Positions 10,052 to 18,566 of a DNA stretch of 41,468 nucleotides are shown here, one piece after another; position 1 is the stretch's first letter; each line of letters starts with the position of its first letter. The position numbers and the translations under genes were made by a program. This DNA comes from Peptococcaceae bacterium (GTDB lineage: Bacteria; Bacillota; UBA994), in NCBI GenBank assembly GCA_018334055.1, contig JAGXSS010000053.1, forward strand, positions 1-41,468, in the 5' to 3' direction. The notes under the pieces are model-generated. The model worked only from the letters and a program-made list of their open reading frames with translations. It was not told the DNA's origin and did not search any database.

Positions 10052-12264
10052 GCGATGGCTCCTCTCCATAGCTCAGCCAAGGAGGCTACATCTGCCCTGA
10101 TGATTGTTTCTTGCCCCTGGCCTAGGCAAAGAACATCGCCCTCGACCCGGCCTAGGCACACGAATGGTACCCCCATAGCGCCGGCTAGCATTTCTACGGC
10201 GGAAAAATGCGTGGGCGCGAGAGAAACGACCACCCGTGATTGTGATTCGCCAAAAAGCAGGGCATCTTTACGCATGGAAGCTAAAGGCGAGAGGTCGATA
10301 CTTACCCCTAAGCCACCCTGGATGGCTGATTCGGCCACAGCCACTGCCAAACCTCCCTCAGCGCAATCATGGGCGGAGGAGAGCAAGGCCCCTTCGGCCA
10401 GCGCCACCAAGAGCGACTGCAAGCGGCGTTCGGCCGCGAGGTCGAGTGTTGGGGGCAGCCCTCGTTCCAAGTTATGCACTACCTTGAGATATTCACTGCC
10501 CCCCAGCTCCTCGAGGGTGCTTCCTAAGAGGCAGATAACATCCCCCTCCTGCTTGAACGCGGTGGTCACGCGCCTTTCTACATCCGCCAAGAGCCCCACC
10601 ATGCCCACCGTGGGCGTAGGGAACACTGCTTGACCTGCAGTTTCGTTGTAAAGACTGACATTGCCGCCCGTGACCGGCGTGCCCAAGGCCTCACAGGCGG
10701 CGGCCATGCCGGCAATCGCCCGCGTGAGCTGGTAATAAATTTCCGGCCGCTCGGGGCTGCCAAAGTTTAAGCAATTGGTTATGGCTAGGGGCTTAGCCCC
10801 ACTACAGGCTACATTGCGGGCCGCCTCAGCCACGGCAATGGCCCCGCCCCGGTAGGGGTCGAGGTAGGTATAGCGGCTATTGCAGTCCACGCTCATAGCC
10901 AGCCCTTTCTTGGTACCCTTGATGCGCAGCACCGCCGCATCCGAACCGGGCAGGGTCACAGTGTCGCCGCGCACCGAGTGATCGTACTGGCGGTAGACCC
11001 ACTCCTTGCCGGCGATGTTAGGCGAGGCCAAAAGCCGGCCTAGCACCGCCGTCAAATCCTCCGGCACGGGGATGGCGGCCAAATTGAGCGACGTGACCAG
11101 AGCCTGCCAGGGTGGCTCGGCGGCCAGGGGATGGTACACCGGGCCTTCGCTGGCCAGAGGCCTGGCCGGCACCTCGGCCACTACCATTCCGTTAAACAGC
11201 ACCTTGACCATGCCGTCTGCTGTTACCTGCCCGATGTCGGTACCGGTGAGCCCCCACTTCGCGCAAGTAGCGAGAACCAAGGGCACTTGCTCCGGTTCTA
11301 CCGCGAGCAGCATGCGCTCCTGGGACTCCGACAGCATTATTTCGTAGGGGTTCATGCTTTTCTCGCGGCAGGGCACCAAGGCGACATCCAATTCAACCCC
11401 ACTGCCGGCGCGTGCGGCCATTTCGCTCGACGCCGAGGTCAGGCCCGCCGCACCCAAATCCTGCATGCCAAGAATGCTTTTGGCCTCGATGAGCTCTAGG
11501 CAGGCCTCGAGCAAGAGTTTTTCCATGAAGGGGTCTCCCACTTGCACTGCGGGGCGGCGGGCAACAGAGTGCTCACCGAGCGCCTCCGAGGCAAAAGTTG
11601 CCCCATGGATGCCATCGCGCCCGGTGCGCGCGCCAATGAGAATCAGGCGGCTGCCTAAGCCCTGCGCTCTGCCGCGGGTCAGTTTGTCATGGTCAATTAA
11701 CCCCACGCACATGGCATTGACCAAGCAGTTGTTGGTGTAGCTATCATTAAAGTAAACCTCACCGCCCACGGTGGGTATACCCAGGCAGTTGCCATACCCG
11801 GCAATGCCCGCAACCACACCGGCGAAAAGATAGCGCTGCTTGGGGCTACTTAGGTCGCCGAAGCGCAGGCTGTTGAGGAGGGCAATGGGGCGCGCGCCCA
11901 TGGTAAAGACGTCGCGCACTATGCCACCCACGCCGGTAGCCGCTCCCTGGTATGGTTCAATGGCCGAGGGGTGGTTGTGACTTTCGATTTTAAACACCAC
12001 GGCCTGGCCATCACCAATATCTACCACGCCGGCATTTTCGCCCGGTCCCTGCAAGACCTGCGGGCCGCCGGTCGGAAACTGCCGTAAGGCGGTTTTGCTA
12101 TGTTTGTAACTGCAGTGCTCAGACCACATCACCGCAAACATACCCAGTTCGGTTAGGTTAGGCCGGCGTCCAAGAACAGCGAGGAGCCTTGCCCATTCTG
12201 GCGGCCTAAGCCCCATGGAACGGGCTTGATCAATGTCCTGTAGCTCTAGGTAGTGCTCTGTCAT
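10033..12264 (-). CDS. purL: FGAM synthase large subunit (short PurL of the PurSQL type)
   Basis: ATP-dependent synthase subunit of the three-part FGAM synthase, which turns FGAR into FGAM using ammonia from PurQ. The 743-residue length is that of the short Gram-positive and archaeal form and lacks a fused glutaminase. Motifs include [12 protein letters not shown] near the N-terminus, [18 protein letters not shown] (ATP and substrate), and a second half with GGNVSLYNE and [13 protein letters not shown]. The start ATG 12264 overlaps the purQ stop as ATGA; a GTG five codons upstream is a weaker choice. It is tied to purQ and purS in the same operon. Confidence 0.96.
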   Translation of the reverse strand: MTEHYLELQDIDQARSMGLRPPEWARLLAVLGRRPNLTELGMFAVMWSEHCSYKHSKTALRQFPTGGPQVLQGPGENAGVVDIGDGQAVVFKIESHNHPSAIEPYQGAATGVGGIVRDVFTMGARPIALLNSLRFGDLSSPKQRYLFAGVVAGIAGYGNCLGIPTVGGEVYFNDSYTNNCLVNAMCVGLIDHDKLTRGRAQGLGSRLILIGARTGRDGIHGATFASEALGEHSVARRPAVQVGDPFMEKLLLEACLELIEAKSILGMQDLGAAGLTSASSEMAARAGSGVELDVALVPCREKSMNPYEIMLSESQERMLLAVEPEQVPLVLATCAKWGLTGTDIGQVTADGMVKVLFNGMVVAEVPARPLASEGPVYHPLAAEPPWQALVTSLNLAAIPVPEDLTAVLGRLLASPNIAGKEWVYRQYDHSVRGDTVTLPGSDAAVLRIKGTKKGLAMSVDCNSRYTYLDPYRGGAIAVAEAARNVACSGAKPLAITNCLNFGSPERPEIYYQLTRAIAGMAAACEALGTPVTGGNVSLYNETAGQAVFPTPTVGMVGLLADVERRVTTAFKQEGDVICLLGSTLEELGGSEYLKVVHNLERGLPPTLDLAAERRLQSLLVALAEGALLSSAHDCAEGGLAVAVAESAIQGGLGVSIDLSPLASMRKDALLFGESQSRVVVSLAPTHFSAVEMLAGAMGVPFVCLGRVEGDVLCLGQGQETIIRADVASLAELWRGAIACHMSP

Positions 12265-12956
12265 TGTCCACCCCACCACTGCAAGATAGATGAAAAGATG
12301 AGTCTGCCGTCGGTACCACCAAGAATTTCTTCGGTAGCTCGCTCGGGGTGGGGCATCATGCCGAGGACATTGCCTGCTTTATTGATGATGCCGGCTATTC
12401 CCCCCAGCGACCCGTTCGGGTTGGCCTCCCGGCTGACCTGACCCCTGCTGTCTGCGTAGCGAAATACTATCTGTCGTTGTGCCTCTAAGTCTTTTAGACC
12501 AACTTGATCGATAAAGTAGTTCCCCTCAGCATGGGCGATAGGCAGGCTGAGCACCTGCCCATCGTGCCCGGTACAGGTAAAGGGCGTGTTGCTGTTTTCA
12601 AGGCGCACATAGCGCGTCTCACAGCGAAATTGCAGATGATTATTCTTGAGCATCGCGCCGGGCAGTAGGCCCGCCTCAAGCAATATTTGCCAACCGTTGC
12701 AAATGCCTAAGACCAACTTGCCCCGGCCGGCCTCCTCGACCACCGCCCCCATGACGGGCGAAAAACGCGCCAACGCGCCGGCCCGCAGGTAGTCGCCGTA
12801 AGAGAAACCACCGGGCAAGATGATGCAGTCAAAGCGGGAAAGATCTCTTTCCTCATGCCAGACATATTCTGCCTTCTGCCCAAACACGGTGCCGGCGGCG
12901 TGGTGACAATCCACATCGCAGTTAGACCCCGGGAAGACTACGACGCCAAACCTCAT
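12261..12956 (-). CDS. purQ: FGAM synthase glutaminase subunit
   Basis: Class I glutamine amidotransferase that supplies ammonia to PurL. In 231 residues the triad is visible: Cys86 in LGICNGWQ, His203 and Glu205 in MPHPERA. The N-terminus [15 protein letters not shown] is typical. The start ATG 12956 overlaps the purS stop as ATGA; the longer open frame only adds purS-overlapping codons. Gene order S-Q-L with stop/start overlaps matches the stoichiometric PurSQL complex. Confidence 0.96.
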   Translation of the reverse strand: MRFGVVVFPGSNCDVDCHHAAGTVFGQKAEYVWHEERDLSRFDCIILPGGFSYGDYLRAGALARFSPVMGAVVEEAGRGKLVLGICNGWQILLEAGLLPGAMLKNNHLQFRCETRYVRLENSNTPFTCTGHDGQVLSLPIAHAEGNYFIDQVGLKDLEAQRQIVFRYADSRGQVSREANPNGSLGGIAGIINKAGNVLGMMPHPERATEEILGGTDGRLIFSSILQWWGGQ

Positions 12957-13204
12957 GCCATTTCCTCCAGCACAAAGGTATAGTCTTCTATAACCGGGTT
13001 CGCCAACAAGCGGTCGCACATCTCCCTGACCACGGCATGGGCCGCGGTGGCGGAATGGGCATCTACGACCACTTCCATGAACTTGCCGATACGCACATCC
13101 TCTACCGCCGCAAAACCTTGACTGATAAGCCCCGCGCGCACTGCCTGCCCCTGTGGATCGAGCACGCCTTCCTTCAAGGTGACATAAATCTTAGCCTTGT
13201 ACAC
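12953..13204 (-). CDS. purS: FGAM synthase small subunit PurS
   Basis: An 83-residue protein needed to assemble the PurL-PurQ complex and channel ammonia. It reads [20 protein letters not shown] at the N-terminus and [12 protein letters not shown] in the middle, the usual PurS pattern. The start is GTG 13204 with GGAGG eight bases upstream, inside the 3' end of purC (14-base overlap). A separate purS is found in Gram-positive bacteria and archaea and is absent from enterobacteria, which supports the assignment of the organism. Confidence 0.95.
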   Translation of the reverse strand: MYKAKIYVTLKEGVLDPQGQAVRAGLISQGFAAVEDVRIGKFMEVVVDAHSATAAHAVVREMCDRLLANPVIEDYTFVLEEMA

Positions 13205-13916
13205 TGTCTTGGCCTCCTTGCAGTCTCTCTAGAATTTCGCGGTAGGCCTCGGCAACCTGGCCGAGGTCGCGCCGAAAGCGGTCTTTGTCGAGTTTCTCCT
13301 TGGTGGTGGCATCCCAGAAGCGACAAGTATCCGGTGAAATCTCGTCCCCGAGGATGATTTTGCCTAAGGAGCGGCCAAATTCGAGCTTAAAGTCCACGAG
13401 CAAAATATTCTTTGTTTCTAGGTAGTCTTTGAGTACCCCGTTTACTTGCTTGCTCAGTCGAGTGATGGTGGCCAGCTCGGCCGCGGTAGCTAGGTTGAGG
13501 ACACGCAGGTGGTCATCATTCACCAGGGGGTCGCCGAGAGAATCGTCCTTGTAGTAGTACTCAATTATTGGCTCGGCCAAGACGGCGCCCTCCGGCCATC
13601 CGAAGCGCTTAGCGAGTGACCCGGCGACAATGTTTCTCACCACAACCTCAATTTTTATTATCTCCAATCTCCTGACCAGCATTTCCCGCTGGCTGAGAGA
13701 CCTAATGAAGTGCGACTCGACACCTTCCTTGGCCAAAAGAGCAAAGAAGTGCGCCGAGATGGCGTTGTTCAGGGCGCCCTTTTCGGCAATTTCGCCTTTT
13801 TTCTGAGCGTTAAAAGCAGTTGCGGAATCCTTGAAATAGATGAGGCAGAGGTCCGGGTCGTCAACTTGGTACACCATCTTGGCCTTGCCCTCGTACAGGA
13901 GCGCGCGCTTTTCCAC
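13191..13916 (-). CDS. purC: SAICAR synthetase
   Basis: Joins aspartate to CAIR with ATP to give SAICAR. The 241-residue protein shows LLYEGKAKMVY at the N-terminus, VVVRNIVAGSLAKRFG and IIEYYYKDDSLGDP (substrate-binding), and LVDFKLEFG (metal and ATP site) toward the C-terminus. Start is GTG 13916, five bases after GGGGAGGG. It lies 32 bases after the purB stop and overlaps purS at its 3' end. Confidence 0.95.
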   Translation of the reverse strand: MEKRALLYEGKAKMVYQVDDPDLCLIYFKDSATAFNAQKKGEIAEKGALNNAISAHFFALLAKEGVESHFIRSLSQREMLVRRLEIIKIEVVVRNIVAGSLAKRFGWPEGAVLAEPIIEYYYKDDSLGDPLVNDDHLRVLNLATAAELATITRLSKQVNGVLKDYLETKNILLVDFKLEFGRSLGKIILGDEISPDTCRFWDATTKEKLDKDRFRRDLGQVAEAYREILERLQGGQDSVQG

Positions 13917-13948
13917 AATAACCCTCCCCGAAGTTTATCCCCAACTGG

Positions 13949-15244
13949 TCAGTCTAACCCTACGCGGCTAAAAATGTAGTCCACATGTTTGAGATGATAA
14001 TTAAGGTCAAACGCCGCCCCGAGCTTCTCTTTGCCCAGGCGGGCAAGCAAAAACTCATCCGTGAGCACCAGTTCCTTAAAACTCGTCCGCTCCTCCCAAG
14101 CTCGCATGGCCAGTTGTTGCACCAACGCGTAGGCCTGCTCGCGCGACAATCCTTGTTCCACTAAGAAGAGCAAGATATGCTGTGAATACACCAAGTCCTG
14201 CGAAAGGGCCATATTGGTGAGCATGTTGTCCTTGTTGACCTTTAAGCCCTCCATGACCTTGGTGAGCACCTGGAGCATGTAGCAGGTGAGATGAAAGGCA
14301 TCGGGCAAGATAATGCGCTCTGCCGACGAGTGAGAAATATCACGCTCATGCCAGAGGGCCACATTTTCCATCGCCGTCAAGGCATAGCCCCTGAGCACCC
14401 GCGCTAAGCCTACCACTCGCTCGCACATGATGGGGTTTCTCTTGTGAGGCATGGCGGAGCTACCCTTTTGCCCCCGCCCGAAGGGTTCCTCTACTTCGCG
14501 CACCTCGGTCTTCTGTAAGGCGCGTATCTCGGTGGCAAATTTTTCTAGGGAAGAACCAAGGATGGCCAAGGCCGAGACCAGGCTAGCGTGGCGATCCCGC
14601 TGTAAGGTCTGCGTGGCGGCTAAGGCAGGCGACAGCCCCAAGTGACTGCAGACATAATCTTCGACAAAGGGATTGATGTTGGCATACGTACCCACCGCAC
14701 CCGAAAGCTTGCCCACCGCCATGTTGCGGCGCACTAAGGCCAGGCGCTCCCTATGCCTCGCTAGCTCTGCGTACCAGACCGCCAGCTTGAGCCCGAAAGT
14801 GGTCGGCTCGGCATGCACCCCATGGGTGCGCCCCATCATGACCGTGTTTCTATGCTCCTTCGCCCTAGTCCCGACCGCCAAGGCCAGGGCTGCGAGCTTC
14901 TCGTCCACTATATCAAGAGCCTGGATTACCTGCAGGGAGAGGGCCGTATCAACAACATCGGTAGAGGTGAGCCCGTAATGCACCCACTTAGACTCCGCAC
15001 CGAGGCTCTCGCTGACACTTTGGGTGAAAGCCACCACATCGTGGTTGGTCTCTAGTTCAATCTCTAGAATGCGTTCGACGTTGAACCTTGCTTTTTCCCT
15101 GATTAACTGGACATCTTCGCTCGGTATGACCCCAAGTTCACTCCAAGCCTCACAGGCGAGAATCTCAATCTCGAGCCACAGTCGAAACTTGCCCTCTAGG
15201 GTCCAGATAGCACTCATCTCGGGCACAGTGTAGCGCTCTATCAT
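13949..15244 (-). CDS. purB: Adenylosuccinate lyase
   Basis: Splits SAICAR and adenylosuccinate with release of fumarate, so it serves both IMP and AMP synthesis. From ATG 15244 the product has 431 residues, beginning ERYTVPEMSAIW. It contains MMGRTHGVHAEPTT (catalytic His region) and GSSAMPHKRNPIMCE, the fumarase/aspartase superfamily signature whose loop serine is catalytic. GGGAGG lies 13 bases upstream, slightly far. An upstream in-frame GTG at 15271 has no ribosome binding site and falls in the tandem repeat. It is the first gene of the operon, a position more often taken by purE. Confidence 0.95.
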   Translation of the reverse strand: MIERYTVPEMSAIWTLEGKFRLWLEIEILACEAWSELGVIPSEDVQLIREKARFNVERILEIELETNHDVVAFTQSVSESLGAESKWVHYGLTSTDVVDTALSLQVIQALDIVDEKLAALALAVGTRAKEHRNTVMMGRTHGVHAEPTTFGLKLAVWYAELARHRERLALVRRNMAVGKLSGAVGTYANINPFVEDYVCSHLGLSPALAATQTLQRDRHASLVSALAILGSSLEKFATEIRALQKTEVREVEEPFGRGQKGSSAMPHKRNPIMCERVVGLARVLRGYALTAMENVALWHERDISHSSAERIILPDAFHLTCYMLQVLTKVMEGLKVNKDNMLTNMALSQDLVYSQHILLFLVEQGLSREQAYALVQQLAMRAWEERTSFKELVLTDEFLLARLGKEKLGAAFDLNYHLKHVDYIFSRVGLD

Positions 15245-15270
15245 GCGAGTTTTGCAACCTCCCTTATTCA

Positions 15271-15312
15271 CTTCACTACTTGCACTTCACTACTTGCACT
15301 TCACTACTTGCC
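15271..15312. repeat. 14-bp tandem repeat, three copies, in the pur leader
   Basis: The unit CTTCACTACTTGCA (plus strand) occurs at 15271-15284, 15285-15298 and 15299-15312; the last base of the third copy differs. It lies entirely between the predicted pur transcription start (about 15322) and the purB ribosome binding site, so it is transcribed as TGCAAGTAGTGAAG units. Each RNA unit contains GTG followed shortly by in-frame stops. Copy number could vary by slippage and alter the leader. Confidence 0.9.
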
Positions 15313-15328
15313 GATCCTTTACCACTCG

Positions 15329-15357
15329 AATATAGCCTAGGTGAGGCTCTCTGTCAA
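15329..15357 (-). promoter_or_regulatory. Sigma-A promoter of the pur operon
   Basis: Minus strand: -35 TTGACA (15357-15352, perfect), 17-bp spacer, -10 TATATT (15334-15329). Predicted start of transcription is about 15322, some 78 bases before the purB ATG. No comparable promoter is seen inside the operon. Confidence 0.85.
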
Positions 15358-15361
15358 GGAA

Positions 15362-15406
15362 AAAGTCGAATGATTAAATAGTGTTTCATATATAATGTTC
15401 GTGTTT
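15362..15406. promoter_or_regulatory. Possible PurR operator (two inverted CGAA boxes)
   Basis: Just upstream of the -35, CGAA occurs at 15367-15370 and its inverse TTCG at 15398-15401. On the minus strand the distal box reads ACACGAACATTAT, close to the PurBox core CGAAC-WWT described for Bacillus subtilis PurR. The proximal box (AAGTCGAATGA) is weaker. The spacing between CGAA and TTCG is 27 bases, a little more than the 24-25 implied by the published arrangement. The location upstream of the promoter fits PurR control, but no purR gene is in the window. Confidence 0.4.
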
Positions 15407-15439
15407 TACTCTGCCTTGGCTGGTGTTACCCAACAGAAC

Positions 15440-15471
15440 AGGCTACCAAAGAGCACTCTCTTCGGTAGCCT
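15440..15471 (-). terminator. Strong hairpin between perR and the pur promoter
   Basis: Arms AGGCTACC (15440-15447) and GGTAGCCT (15464-15471) pair perfectly. An inner five-pair stem follows one mismatch, closing a four-base loop. It could end transcription of the upstream perR-like gene, but there is no clear U-run on either strand, so it may instead be a relic of the neighbouring palindromic repeats. Confidence 0.4.
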
Positions 15472-15492
15472 ACAAAATATTTCGTTATTTTA

Positions 15493-15830
15493 GGTAGCGG
15501 CGTGACATGGCACGCCGACCCGTGTGCCGACGCAACAGTATCCCAAGTAGCGGCGTAACATGGCACGCCGACCCTCCCCGGCCGTAACCATGAGGGTCCG
15601 TAACCCAAAGGACCGACGGGGTCGCCGGCCCGTGTGCCGGCGCTACAACGCCCCGTACGGGCCGCGGCATTTTCCTAGGTAGCGGCGTGACATGGCACGC
15701 CGACCCTCCCCCGATCGTAACCACGATGGAAAAACCACGCCGGGGTCGCCAGCTTTTGTGCCGGCGCTACAACGCCCCGTGCGGGCCGCGGCATTTTCCT
15801 AGGTAGCGGCGTGACATGGCACGCCGACCC
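15493..15830. repeat. Cluster of palindromic GTAGC...GACC repeats
   Basis: Four copies of a hairpin unit (stem CGGCGTG/CACGCCG, 6-base loop, flanks GTAG and GACC) start near 15494, 15547, 15679 and 15803. Partner units of a second type (stem based on CGCCGGC/GCCGGCG) lie at 15620-15646 and 15744-15770 in inverse orientation, with a fragment at about 15521-15536. Between the composite units a spacer (15647-15677 and 15771-15801) is repeated almost exactly, giving a 124-bp tandem period. Related elements occur at 28586-28665 and 36753-36835. Apart from this cluster, the hairpin at 15440-15471 and the pur promoter, I see nothing coding in 15313-15881. Confidence 0.9.
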
Positions 15831-15881
15831 TCCCTTTGCCTTTTAGCTGCCAAATGTTGAGAGAATTCAGGATACGGAGGA

Positions 15882-16328
15882 TTAGTGCTTGGTGCGCGGG
15901 ATTATATTATCATTCGCAGCGCAGTCCGCGCAGCGCCCGTAGAGGGTCAGTTCGATCTTCTCGGTTCGAAAACCCCTAGCCGCTTGCACCCGGGGGCCAA
16001 CGCCGAGGAGGTCGATACCTATATCGACGGTGCAATCGCTGACTTCGCCACATGACTGGCAGCTGAGGTGCATATGGGGTTTCATTTTAGCGTCGTAGTG
16101 AGCGGCATTGCCGCTATGGAGCTTTTGAATAAGACCGGCTTCAACCAGCGCGTGCAAAGTGGTGTAGACGGTGTTAAAACTCACCGCGACATGTTCCTTC
16201 TTGACCTCTTCCCACAGTCTTTCGGCCGTAGGATGCTCGTTGGTGCCAAGCAACAGTCCGTAGATCGCCACCCGCTGGGGGGTCACCTTAAGGCCCTTTG
16301 CGCGCAACTTGTCTGCCATGCTATCCAT
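15882..16328 (-). CDS. perR: Fur-family regulator, PerR type
   Basis: A 148-residue metal-dependent repressor: N-terminal winged helix (VTPQRVAIYGLL; SFNTVYTTLHAL) and C-terminal dimerisation domain. Two Cys-x2-Cys pairs (Cys90/Cys93 and GRCADC near the C-terminus) form the structural zinc site. His32, Asp79, His85, His87 and Asp98 align with the five regulatory-metal ligands of Bacillus subtilis PerR (His37, Asp85, His91, His93, Asp104). Fur proteins usually have Glu at the first Asp position, so a peroxide sensor is more likely than an iron sensor; this is inference from alignment by eye. ATG 16328 follows GGGGGAAG at five bases. A palindromic operator covers its own transcription start. 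Confidence 0.85.
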   Translation of the reverse strand: MDSMADKLRAKGLKVTPQRVAIYGLLLGTNEHPTAERLWEEVKKEHVAVSFNTVYTTLHALVEAGLIQKLHSGNAAHYDAKMKPHMHLSCQSCGEVSDCTVDIGIDLLGVGPRVQAARGFRTEKIELTLYGRCADCAANDNIIPRTKH

Positions 16329-16343
16329 CTGTCTTCCCCCAAG

Positions 16344-16362
16344 CGATAATGATTACTATTAT
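16344..16362. promoter_or_regulatory. PerR/Fur-box-like operator of perR
   Basis: ATAATGATTA at 16346-16355 matches the core of the 7-1-7 PerR box (TTATAATNATTATAA; 10 of 14 fixed positions over 16344-16358), and ATAAT...ATTAT form an inverted repeat over 16346-16362. It sits directly downstream of the -10, where binding would block initiation, implying autoregulation. Confidence 0.6.
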
Positions 16363-16366
16363 ATTA

Positions 16367-16395
16367 ATTATCCTAGAGAAATTCCCCTTTGTCAA
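16367..16395 (-). promoter_or_regulatory. Promoter of the perR-like gene
   Basis: Minus strand: -35 TTGACA (16395-16390, perfect), 17-bp spacer, -10 GATAAT (16372-16367). Predicted transcription start is about 16360, within the operator. Confidence 0.75.
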
Positions 16396-16455
16396 GCAAG
16401 CGCGGCGCCTTTAATCCCACTCTCTGCTTCGGATTCTTCAAGCACTGCAGGCACC

Positions 16456-16878
16456 TCAATCTTTGAATGTGCCGAACATCGCACCGTCTATTTCAGAAAT
16501 ATCATCCATCGGAATCATCGTGGCGTCCTGCATGACCACCGTCCGCTCATACGGATTTATTTTCTTAACGACTCCGGTAGCCGTAATGTACGTGCCACCG
16601 GCTTTCTTTTTGTCCGGCTGAAAATAGGTGATTGAGACTTGGGGCTGCTCGTCTATCTGGCCATTTATTTTGGATAGCTTCTCGTTCAAATCTGCCTTGC
16701 TGTATTCATCCAACTCCACTTTCTTATCCGTTAAACGACCTGTTTCAGTGATAGCGGAATCGTAACCAGTGAGCGCAGCAAACGGGGAAAACTGTGCCGC
16801 GCGGTCATGTGCGGACATATGCGGCCGCGATTTGGAGGTGTGGCGCGGCAAATTGATAATGTCATCGTATGGATTCAT
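16456..16878 (-). CDS. YolD-like protein
   Basis: A 140-residue protein with PHMSAHDRAAQFSPFAALTGY near the N-terminus and VVKKINPYERTVVMQD with MDDISEIDG near the C-terminus, the pattern of the YolD-like family. YolD genes are regularly found directly next to Y-family polymerases (UvrX/YqjW) in Bacillus and clostridia, often on mobile elements; their biochemical role is not settled. The start ATG 16878 shares a base with the polymerase stop (TGATG), so the two are translationally coupled; GTG 16881 is an alternative. Base use is visibly more AT-rich than the purine operon, suggesting acquisition as a cassette. Confidence 0.85.
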   Translation of the reverse strand: MNPYDDIINLPRHTSKSRPHMSAHDRAAQFSPFAALTGYDSAITETGRLTDKKVELDEYSKADLNEKLSKINGQIDEQPQVSITYFQPDKKKAGGTYITATGVVKKINPYERTVVMQDATMIPMDDISEIDGAMFGTFKD

Positions 16879-18407
16879 CACGCCTTATGTCCTCCAATCT
16901 GTCGATTGCGAGCAGTTGTTGTAGCGCCTTCTTCAAGGTTCATACCCCTCAGGACAATGTTTTTGCCGTACTTATTCTTTATCTTAATGACAGCTTCCTG
17001 CATCCTTTTTTCTCGTGCCAACGCTGCATCTTCCTCCGCAGTTTTCTTTTGCACAATTGCATAATCTGTAAACAGGTCAAGCTGCTCGAAGGGGCCGGGC
17101 TTTGATACAGCATTTTCATTGACGACATGATTTGCCGTGATATTGACTCTTCTAACCAGTAAGTTTTTATCTGCAATACGGTCCAACAACTTCATAACCA
17201 CATCCATGATCAACCTCGCGGAGGATGTCTGGCGACGCAAGTTAGCGGTGCCGTGGGCGTGTTTGGGAATCTTGCGGCCATAATGGTCTGTTGTGATTTC
17301 ACCGTGATAGGCCTTGCTGATCTTTGGATTCGTGAGGTTTTCAATGTCATATCCTATGGTCAAAACCATCTGGTCGGTGACAAGGCCTTTTCCCACTAAA
17401 TCTAAAACTAGAAGGTCAGTCATTTCCTGCACAATCAGTCTTGCTTTATCAAAAGTATAGGGGAGATGAAGAACCTGCCCCGAACTTATACTGTTGGTGC
17501 TGGGCTTATACGCCTTAATATCGGCTATCGTGCAAGGCTCCCAACCCCAGGCGTGGTCGATCAGCAACTCTGCATTGATGCCGAAAAGCTTATAAAGCAA
17601 ATCTTCGTTTTTGTAATCGCTGGGCTTCCCAACAGAGCATCTTGCTACATCGCCCATTGTAAACATCCCATGTGCCTCTAGCTTCTTGGCGTATCCCTGT
17701 CCAACACGCCAGAAATCCGTAAGCGGGCGGTGTGTCCAGAGCAGTTGGCGATAGCTTGCCTCATCCAGCTCCGCAATCCGTACACCGTCTTTACCTGGCG
17801 CAATATGTTTCGCACGAATGTCCATCGCGATTTTAGCAAGATATAGATTCGTGCCAATCCCAGCTATCGCTGTGACGCCGGTCGTCTTGAGAACTTCCTG
17901 AATTATCATCATGGCCATCTCCCGTGGCGTTTGATGATAAGCGTTCAAATAACTCGTGGCATCGATAAACACTTCATCGATTGAGTAAACATGGATATCC
18001 AGAGGGGCAACATATTTTAAATAAATGTTGTAAATCCGTGTGCTGTACTCCATATACAACGCCATGCGCGGCGGTGCGACTATATAAGAAATAGCCAGGG
18101 CAGGCGAGGTTTTCAGCACCGCAAAGTCATATGATTCTCCAGTGAACGCGCGTCCAGGTGCCAAGCGTTGGCGCTCTGCATTAGCTTCTCTGATTTTCTG
18201 CACAGCTTCAAACAATCTTGCCCGCCCAGAAATTCCGTAAGATTTAAGCGAGGGCGAAACAGCAAGGCAAATGGTCTTTTCTGTGCGGCTGGAATCGGCG
18301 ACTAGGAGGTTGGTGTTCATCGGGTCAAGGCTTCGCTCAACGCACTCTACAGAAGCATAAAAGGACTTTAAGTCGAATGCGATATAAACGCGATTCTTTT
18401 TTGCCAC
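16878..18407 (-). CDS. Y-family (UmuC/UvrX-like) translesion DNA polymerase
   Basis: Error-prone polymerase of the UvrX/UmuC branch, which copies past DNA lesions. Of 509 residues, FDLKSFYASVE (Asp12 and Glu21) and YSIDEVFID (Asp144, Glu145) supply the catalytic carboxylates, followed by an HhH/thumb region and a little-finger domain. The C-terminal tail contains AALAREKRMQEAVIKIKNKY, as in UvrX. Start is GTG 18407, seven bases after GGGGAGGTG. It forms a two-gene cassette with the yolD-like gene. I see no CGAAC-N4-GTTCG LexA box in the 150 bases upstream, so SOS control is not evident. The AT-richer coding sequence is consistent with horizontal transfer. Confidence 0.9.
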   Translation of the reverse strand: MAKKNRVYIAFDLKSFYASVECVERSLDPMNTNLLVADSSRTEKTICLAVSPSLKSYGISGRARLFEAVQKIREANAERQRLAPGRAFTGESYDFAVLKTSPALAISYIVAPPRMALYMEYSTRIYNIYLKYVAPLDIHVYSIDEVFIDATSYLNAYHQTPREMAMMIIQEVLKTTGVTAIAGIGTNLYLAKIAMDIRAKHIAPGKDGVRIAELDEASYRQLLWTHRPLTDFWRVGQGYAKKLEAHGMFTMGDVARCSVGKPSDYKNEDLLYKLFGINAELLIDHAWGWEPCTIADIKAYKPSTNSISSGQVLHLPYTFDKARLIVQEMTDLLVLDLVGKGLVTDQMVLTIGYDIENLTNPKISKAYHGEITTDHYGRKIPKHAHGTANLRRQTSSARLIMDVVMKLLDRIADKNLLVRRVNITANHVVNENAVSKPGPFEQLDLFTDYAIVQKKTAEEDAALAREKRMQEAVIKIKNKYGKNIVLRGMNLEEGATTTARNRQIGGHKA

Positions 18408-18538
18408 GCCATTTCACCTCCCCTCAGTCGTTTGACACTGCCCATTCCCGTCTCACCGTAAGAAACCGTAGCCGCTAGTTTGAAACCCCGGCTTCGTTCG
18501 CTTGGGCGGTGGTAGCGATACCGCCATGTTGCCTTAGC

Positions 18539-18566
18539 ATTATATTAGTTCATTGGGCAATGCCAT
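18539..18566 (-). promoter_or_regulatory. Possible promoter of the polymerase-YolD cassette
   Basis: Minus strand: TATAAT (18544-18539) with ATGGCA 16 bp upstream as a 4-of-6 match to the -35. The leader would be about 125 bases and include a short GGCGGT/ACCGCC hairpin near 18514-18534. Confidence 0.4.

Noticed and set aside
15313-15480. Purine riboswitch upstream of purB
   Set aside because: The conserved junction bases and P1-P3 arrangement of the purine aptamer are not present in the short leader.
15493-15830. Regularly repeated units resembling a CRISPR array
   Set aside because: The units are palindromes of two types in opposite orientation, the spacing is uneven (53, 132, 124 bp) and the spacers are themselves repeated; no cas genes are near.
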